Source: Apricaphanius iberus (taxonomy: Eukaryota > Chordata > Actinopteri > Cyprinodontiformes > Aphaniidae). From it: a DNA stretch of 64,000 nucleotides. A program made the position numbers and the translations under genes. The notes beneath the pieces were generated by a model. The model did not search any database. It saw only the letters and a list, made by a program, of their open reading frames with translations, and was not told the DNA's origin. Each line of letters starts with the position of its first letter. Positions within the stretch are counted from its first letter, which is position 1. The stretch is from assembly GCA_028564705.1 (NCBI GenBank), contig JAPXFQ010000398.1, forward strand, positions 62,001 to 126,000, in the 5' to 3' direction. Below are positions 57,560-64,000 of the stretch, one piece after another.

Positions 57560-58445
57560 AGTGGTCCAACATAATTAATTGCCGATCATATGAAACTGAA
57601 TGAAACTCTCTTTAGGGATGAACACAGCAAGTCTGAACCACATAATTCAAACTCTTAGAAAAGTCTTTTTTTTTTTTGTTAGACTTTTTCACATTTGTTT
57701 TATTTATTTTCTGTAGCTGAAAAATCTCCCTAGTTCTGAAGTTCAAGAAGCTGCTCTGTCTCAGTGTTTCACTGCGGATCTAACAGCTGAGCAGATTCTG
57801 TTGCAGATGTGTGGGAGAAGCTGTATCAAATCCAGGCAACTACTGCCGTGCAAACATTAAAATACAAGTGGGCAGAGCTTTGTGCAAGAAGTTCTGGTGC
57901 TGCTAAAAGCAAGCCGCCAGTTACGGGCCAGGAGAAAGCTTGCAAGGAGCAGGTGAATTTTTTGGCTCCAGACCTATAAGGAGCTATGGCGCAATGTAGA
58001 CACATACAAATGCAAAATCTGTTTTTAAGATTGTAATACATTATATTTGCAAAGTTACTGAAGAAGCAAACAGTCAACATGTCCATTTTAGGTTTTTCTT
58101 TGGACAATCTTATGTGGGTAATGTTCGACATTCAGAAACACTGCTATCGGGAATGATCTGCCTGATGTTTACATAATCTCTTAGCTACATGGTCTAAATT
58201 AGACTAACTGTTGTTTACCTCCGTATGTATTCGCCCAGAGTTTTGCCGCACCTCCAGCTAAGAATTGTCCCTCTTATTTCTGTCAAAAAAACCCACAAAA
58301 ATCGCCTGATGTCCATTTTCTGTCCACTCTAAAGATAAGAAAACACAGAGGATTAACAGTGTTTTTGTTCGAAATAAAAAAAATAAAATAAAAAAAAAAA
58401 GTTTCGGGGGGGTTACATTATTTTCCTAGTCTACATATTTAAGCC
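57560..58445. other. Intergenic sequence
   Basis: No gene is recognised. The 101-codon minus frame (57826-58131) lacks a domain. An A-rich run followed by seven Gs lies at 58376-58412. Confidence 0.4.
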
Positions 58446-58449
58446 CTGC

Positions 58450-59210
58450 CTGCTTCCTTTGCCGATTCTGTTACTGGTTCCTCCCTCCTCCTATCATGCA
58501 ATCAAGACAATCTCTGGATCATCAGAGATCTTCAGTCTCCCCTGCAGTTGGGGGAGCAGCTTCCCACTGTTGCGTTACCTCGAGCCTGTAACCATCCATC
58601 CATCCATCCATCTTCTTAACCGCTTATCCAATTCAGGGTCACGGGGCAGCTGGAGCCTATCCCAGCAATTATCAGGCGTTAGGCAGGGTACACTCTGAAC
58701 AGGACGCCAGTCTGTTGCAGGGCCGAGCCTGTAACCATTTCACTGTTTTTTGTTTCTGGTCCTTGTTCTCAGGTTTTTTAAGAACTTTGGTTTAGTGCTG
58801 TACTTTTAGTTTGGGTTATCTTTGAGGAGTTTGTTTTAGATAACACCTTTTGCCAGCAAGTTAAAAAGACAGCGCTTTAAGTTCTTTGTTTTGTGCCCCA
58901 TTTTGTTTAAGGCTTCCCTTATCCTGTGTTTTTGGACACCTTTTGTTTTGCTGAATCTTTTAGCACGTCAGTTGTGAGTTTTGTTTCAGACCATTTTTTG
59001 TTCTCAACATTTCTTTGGTTTTATTCTGATTAACCTCTTTTATTCATTATTGTTAACACCATTCACCCAGGTTTGTAGCACCCACACCGAGGTCATAACG
59101 CCAGAAAATAAAAAAAACAAAAACTTTCTTCATCAATGTTATAGGGCGGCTTGGTTAATGCAAACGAAGGCTACTCGTTCGCAGTTGAAAAAAGCATTTG
59201 GGGTTCAATG
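58450..59210 (+). repeat. Unclassified T-rich retroelement-like repeat
   Basis: The texture (CCTGCCTGCTTCCTTTGCCG start, long T/G-rich middle, 'accgaggtcataacgccaga' and A-run near 59086-59120) resembles a fish non-LTR retroelement 3' region. It has no coding sequence and the family is not identified. It hosts the RTE tail at 58596-58723. Confidence 0.35.
58581..58738 (-). mobile_element. RTE/Rex3-type LINE tail with perfect 15-bp TSD
   Basis: CGAGCCTGTAACCAT occurs at 58581-58595 and 58724-58738 and flanks a 128-bp insert. The insert starts with CCAT/CATC repeats (the tail in reverse), then 'taaccgcttatccaattcag' and 'ggcagggtacactctgaac', and ends 'tctgttgcagggc'. It is a minus-strand, 5'-truncated RTE tail. 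The perfect TSD indicates a young insertion. Confidence 0.88.
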
Positions 59211-60735
59211 AGAAATGTTCGGGGCTAGAACTGGGGATGCCCAGGCAAGGAGACGCCACGGCTAGGATCACATCAAGGCATCTCTAATGAAAAATGCTAT
59301 AGAAGACCATATACTGAGACACCACTGATGCACATATTGATTTGCTTGACTACAATGCAATGCACAAGAAGTCACATAACCAATAATTTTATGTTTTGGA
59401 CTGAAATTAAAGCCACTGTAATGTATTGAAAACTCAAGACCAATTCTCTGGAGTCTATGGAGTGAGCAAAACAAAAGTAGTGAAAGAAAATATGTGTAAA
59501 CAATAGAACAATCTGAAACTGCCTTTATTCCCCTTCCGTTTTCACTCATCTTTATTTCATTATTCCAGTAAACACACATGTGTTTGTGGAAATATTCCTA
59601 AATCCCAGACCTGTATTTTTTTATTTGTTTTAGCCTGACTGTTTTTTATCCCAAACCACTGTGGCTTTCCAACAGCCACCCACAGAGCTAAAAATAATTT
59701 TCTTTAGCAGTACATTGTTCACTGAAAGCAGATAAAAAAAAAAAAAAGTCTTTAAGTTCATATTCAAATTTTGTCATTATTGTGAAGTTTTGCAGATGAA
59801 CCTCACAATTGTGCAATAGTTTACTTATTACTGTAGAGGACACAATGTTTGAATATGTAAAATCTTTACATTAACTCATACCATCATTATTCACATATTA
59901 AAAAAATTTAGTTACATGACATAAAATATGGATGGTATATTTACATGGAAGCAGAGGGTAAAACTAAAGAAGAAATTTAATTGTAAAAATGTATTGGATA
60001 AACCCAGATATATGCATATAAATTGCTTGCATATGAAAATTATAAGGCTTTAGGACCAGCTATATCATATAGCTTAAATACTAATCAATTTCTTGCTTTT
60101 TGTGCCATTTTTTGTGGTCAGTGCAACAATATTTAGGTGACTGCATTCTGATGAGCAACTATCTGTAAGATAAATTTGATTGAAAAATCCAGAAGCCACA
60201 ACACAGCTATTTAGAAAAGTTGTTCAAAGCCTAAACATATCTAATGACACTAAAACTTTTTTTTTTTTAATGGACAGATTCAATTTGAAGCTGCCAATAC
60301 CACTAATATCTAGTTTACACACAATAAAGAAATTTATCCCATATAGTTTTCACATAAAATAAGGTTTAAAACTGTCATATGAAAAGAGTGATTGAATGTT
60401 GAAGTTTTAAATTTGTTTAGAATGTTAAAGAAATACTTCAAAAGTACAAGTCAATTAGTATAAGCATATAATAAAATAAGATGAGCATTCTGAAATGCTA
60501 AATGTCGGAACGTCTTCATCACTATAAGTCTTTCGCTTTTGACTTCTATAACATCATAAAAACTTTAGTCTTTGATATTTTCCATAGCATATTTACTGTA
60601 CTTTCCCTAAAGTTTTCAAAGTTGCATTTTTACATTTTTTTATTTTTTTATTTACTTATTTTGCTGTGATACTGTCATGGCAGCCAACCTTTAAAATGCC
60701 AGGGGTCGCAAGTCAAACATATGCAGCACACATCA
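59211..60735. other. AT-rich intergenic sequence
   Basis: No gene or element is recognised. Confidence 0.5.
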
Positions 60736-60739
60736 CAAT

Positions 60740-61340
60740 TTATCACCCTAGATTTGCCTGATAATTTTTCTCCGCTGACAGGCTAAGGTAAATCATATAG
60801 CTTTTGCCATAATTTATGAGCACTCATGCTAGCTTGATGAGTAAAATCTGTTGCTATTGGCTGTTACCCCTGTGGTGATTTAGTTCCCATAAGACCAATA
60901 AGGCTTGTCTGCATTGTAACACGACTGGAATTACCACAGGACCAGGTAAAGGTCCAAGTATTTATAGAAATATATGCAAATGGTTGAGTGCCATGTTGGA
61001 TTGTTAGTGCATGGAGGTGACACTTAAATACATGTATGTAGAAGGAAAAATATATAGACTTCTACCTTTCTTTGGACAAGTGTAATCATTTAGGAATGCT
61101 TCCTCTCCTCATTTCATTTGAATATATTCAGCTTGGACTCAGAATGGGGATGTGTCTCTCTGTTCCTGCGTATATCATTTCTTCCTACTGAAGGCTCATT
61201 ATTTTACAGTGGGGTTTTTGAGAGGCGGCCCCAGTCTCTGAACCCTCTGTTGAGGCTGTATTAATCAAACTTCACACAGTGGGAAAAGGTCCACCCGCTG
61301 ACAGGGCACTGCTTGCTCCAGACTTCAGGACAAAAGGGAA
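60740..61340. promoter_or_regulatory. Candidate conserved non-coding element
   Basis: Repeat-free. The core at 60745-60960 includes 'tttgcctgataatttttctc', 'tgccataatttatgagcact' and 'gtggtgatttagttcccata'. A second block at 61120-61330 is GC-balanced. No frame is supported. Confidence 0.3.
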
Positions 61341-61349
61341 ATCACACAA

Positions 61350-62805
61350 CATAAGTTTTTTTGTGAAACATTTGCAGTTTTTGTAGATTTGTTGTAAGAA
61401 AAAATGTATATACATTAGCGTTCTACCACCAATACTGTTCTAATGTACTCAGTCATTAAAATTAACTGACATTATGAACCGTTACTTACATACTTTCACA
61501 AAAGTTTTTGTATTTTTCACTTGAAATTGTTTTGTGGTCCTTTTTGATAATATTTTTTTTAAATAATATTTAATTTTTCATCAAATTCCCCAACATTTGT
61601 TGTAATAAGTAGAGAAGAAAATGAAAGCCATCTTCCAATTCATTACATTGTTGTGTGTGGTAGAAATATTGGCATTTGCACCCAGTATCAGCAAGCCCTC
61701 AGATCCAAGTATCTGAATCATCTTCACATATTCATTGTTAATGTGGTTACTTCCCTTTCAGTTTTGTGTATAACTGGATCTCTTCTAGGGGAAATGGCAT
61801 CAATTGATGGTAACTCAGAATTATGCAATCACACATGGACAGATTTATTGAGACCCATAATAAAGATGTGTAAAAAATAATTCTTACTTTTATAATAATT
61901 ACTATTCATTTCACTCATTTGAAATGGGAAATATTACATTTTGAAATATGATTAAAGAAGGTATGATTATTGATATCTCTGCTGTCACTGGTTTGTACAG
62001 CCCCATTTTGTCAATAGAGCTCTGGGAGATGATGTCACACTGGCAGGAAAAGCCTTTATCAAGCAATTCAAGAGTTTTCCAGCTTCACGAAAAGGATTGA
62101 CTCATGTACAAACCAGCGAGGTCAGGTTATAGAAGGCGCTTTTAATCACATCCCAAAAGATCCAGCTCTGAGGGACAGCAGGATTTTTGCTTTCAACTGA
62201 GGTGCGCAATGAAAAAAAAAAAGAAAAGAGCGTTGGAAGCTGTGTCTCAATGGATTTTGCTTGTGTAGTGACCATTTCATATCAGGTACCTTCACCCGTA
62301 CACATAATTTAAAGTTAACTTCCATGAGTATTTCTGACAATTGTTATCAAAATGTGTCCGCAGTTTAAATGATGGTGACTTATGAATGCTTGAAAGTTAT
62401 CCGTGGCAGTGTAACAGAAAAGGCGGAGCAATAAACTATACAGATTTAGCTTTTATTGACATTCTTAATGTGCTTATATGCTTTTATTAAGATTCTTAGT
62501 GGACTTTCTACACTTATTTTGGTGTTGGTTTTTTTCTGTCTTGTTGCTCACATAGCAAAAAGTTGGCATCATGTAAAACTTTGCAGAATCATAACAATCT
62601 TTGTGATGTCTGTATGCTGCTGTTTACATGTCTTTTGATCACAGCGAGGACTAAGGTGTAATTTATTTATCTATTTTGGAAGCAATGACTGATTGTCAGA
62701 TATTGAAACATAGGGGACACGTATCCACAAGTGTCCCATGGGCATGGTAAGGGTCGGAGATGTTTAGTCCTTTTAATTTCCCGGTATGTAAAACATCTCA
62801 TGTTT
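61350..62805. other. AT-rich intergenic sequence
   Basis: The block at 61970-62310 is more complex and could be regulatory. A short imperfect inverted repeat ('gggacac...gtgtccc') lies near 62713-62738. No gene is seen. Confidence 0.4.
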
Positions 62806-62810
62806 TAAAA

Positions 62811-63200
62811 TTCAATTCAATTTCAATTCAGTTTATTTATATAGCGCCATTTCACAACAGATGTAATCTCAAGGCACTTTACAAAAAGAGTTATTACAAT
62901 ACAATGTTTAGTGTAGAAATTACAGAACCACAGAAGACTGCGTCGTGGAATTCTCAGCAATCCCTCATACTGAGCAAGCATGAAGCGACAGTGGGAAGGA
63001 AAAACTCCCTTTTAACAGGAAGAAACCTCCGGCAGAACCAGGCTCAGCACAAGCGGTTATCTGCCGCGACCGTCTGTGGCTTGGAGAATACATAACAGAG
63101 ACACAGAAAGAGCAATAGAACTGATGCAGAAGTTTGTTGCAGGACGTAGATAATTTTCCGTCACTGCAATGCCATCTTAGTCAGGGTCGTCAAGCAGGGC
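62811..63200 (-). mobile_element. LINE 3'-end repeat (GGCGCTATA-type), reverse
   Basis: 'cagtttatttatatagcgcc' at 62827, 'aatctcaaggcactttacaa' near 62866, 'ggaaggaaaaactccctttt' near 62995 and 'aggaagaaacctccggcaga' near 63019 form a well-preserved copy of the dispersed fish family also seen at 6528 and 52080. The order places its 3' end on the left, so it is minus-oriented. The 111-codon frame across it is not a gene. Confidence 0.75.
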
Positions 63201-63525
63201 TAATCCGGAGCACCTACTATAATAGAAAACAGGTTAGTGCTTGAATTGACAAGAAAATGGGTTGTAAACTCCTACGGAGTGAAATCACAGCCTTCAAAGT
63301 TTATTCCATTAGATCCATTCTTGCCAAAATGGCGGCCATGTTCTGAGAGGCACGTGACGTCCGGAGCTATAAGAGAGCATGTAGCCATATCCCAAAACAT
63401 TTAACAAGGTTGGAGGATAAGAAAGGGAAGGATCACAGAGTTTTCCTCTTGATTCAGTCTCTCCAGATTCCCTACAGTTGAGGTCTGAGATACCCATGGA
63501 TGAATGCTGATTTACTGTCTGATTA
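63201..63525. other. Intergenic sequence
   Basis: Includes 'aaaatggcggccatg' near 63327. No exon is supported. Confidence 0.45.
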
Positions 63526-63529
63526 ATCA

Positions 63530-64000
63530 TTTCTGTGTTGATTTAACATTATAATTTGGATCATTATCCTGCTGAAGGGTGCACTGTTGAGCCACTTTCC
63601 GATTCCTGGTAGAGGCTACCAGATTTGTTTTTTGACATACAGGTTTTTCCATGAGTCAACCGCAACAAGCTTCCCATGGCCTTCAGAATATGAACAGACT
63701 AAAAGCATAACAGATCATCCAACATATTTAACAATTGATCATCATGTGCATTTCTACTTATTAATTATTTGACTAATCCAAGACCTATCCAGAGTCTTTG
63801 TTGCCAAAAAGCTCAAAGAGTTGTATCTTTCCAAAGCACACCATTCCAGATAAAGTCCTAGTACAGTTTAACAATGGAAACATGTTACCTTTGTGATGGT
63901 AGAACACAAAACCCTTTTTCTTGGCATGACTTTTAAACAGTAAGATAGCCTATAATAAACAGCTAATGGTTATTTTGGAGATGCCAGTCCAAGCTGCAGT
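63530..64000 (-). mobile_element. Decayed Tc1-family transposon, runs off the window
   Basis: Minus-sense transposase blocks: 'ttggatcattatcctgctga' at 63556, 'ggtagaggctaccagatttg' at 63608, 'gttgccaaaaagctcaaaga' near 63801, 'ccaaagcacaccattccaga' near 63832 and 'gtcctagtacagtttaacaa' near 63857. It belongs to yet another Tc1 family with a different block order. Its far end lies beyond 64000. Confidence 0.6.

Noticed and set aside
57826..58131. 101-codon minus frame, considered as a transposase piece
   Set aside because: No hAT or Tc1 motif could be recognised; cysteine-rich part looks random.
62760..63095. 111-codon frame
   Set aside because: Lies across a dispersed LINE 3'-end repeat read in the antisense direction.
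1..64000. CRISPR arrays, operons, tRNA, rRNA or well-known microRNA genes
   Set aside because: None recognised; direct repeats present are microsatellites or transposon parts, and the DNA is vertebrate-like.

Overview
The window looks like one piece of a teleost fish chromosome, probably percomorph or cyprinodontiform-like, and it reads as a gene desert. The evidence is low GC content, no convincing protein-coding gene on either strand, and many decayed copies of transposons that dominate fish genomes: several Tc1 families including a Sleeping Beauty-like one, hAT-type non-autonomous elements, RTE/Rex3-type LINE tails ending in GGAT/ATGG repeats, and LINE 3' ends carrying the 'GGCGCTATAyAAATAAA' signature. 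Most open frames are 60-100 codons, overlap on both strands, and resemble nothing recognisable. I found no tRNA, rRNA, known microRNA or CRISPR array. All family names come from reading the sequence from memory; no alignment was run.

Layout. Repeats and repeat-free stretches alternate. Mobile-element islands lie near 0.44-0.77 kb, 2.85-4.25 kb (Tc1 with a nested hAT MITE), 6.5-7.7 kb, 10.9-11.9 kb, 18.3-19.1 kb (Sleeping Beauty-like), 22.1-24.8 kb, 26.5-28.5 kb, 34.2-35.9 kb (Tc1 split by an insert with a broken THAP domain), 39.2-40.0 kb, 42.7-44.7 kb (LINE reverse transcriptase with nested insertions), 47.2-48.4 kb (Tc1 with a nested hAT element), 51.0-52.2 kb, 54.8-59.0 kb (a terminal-inverted-repeat element with an integrase-like helix-turn-helix relic, then other elements), and 62.8-64.0 kb. 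Between them are stretches with balanced composition, AT-rich homeodomain-like cores (TAATTA), octamers and GC-richer patches. These look like conserved non-coding elements, the kind found around developmental transcription-factor genes. That is inference: conservation cannot be seen from one sequence. Four CTCF-like 14-mers (4.4, 29.1, 32.6 and 53.8 kb) fit a regulatory landscape.

Function. No genes act together here. The most informative content is transposon stratigraphy: nested insertions with readable target-site duplications (TSDs), two RTE tails with perfect 15-bp TSDs (one insert only 39 bp long), and two domesticable DNA-binding domain relics (THAP and integrase-type HTH). The candidate enhancers would act on a gene outside the window.
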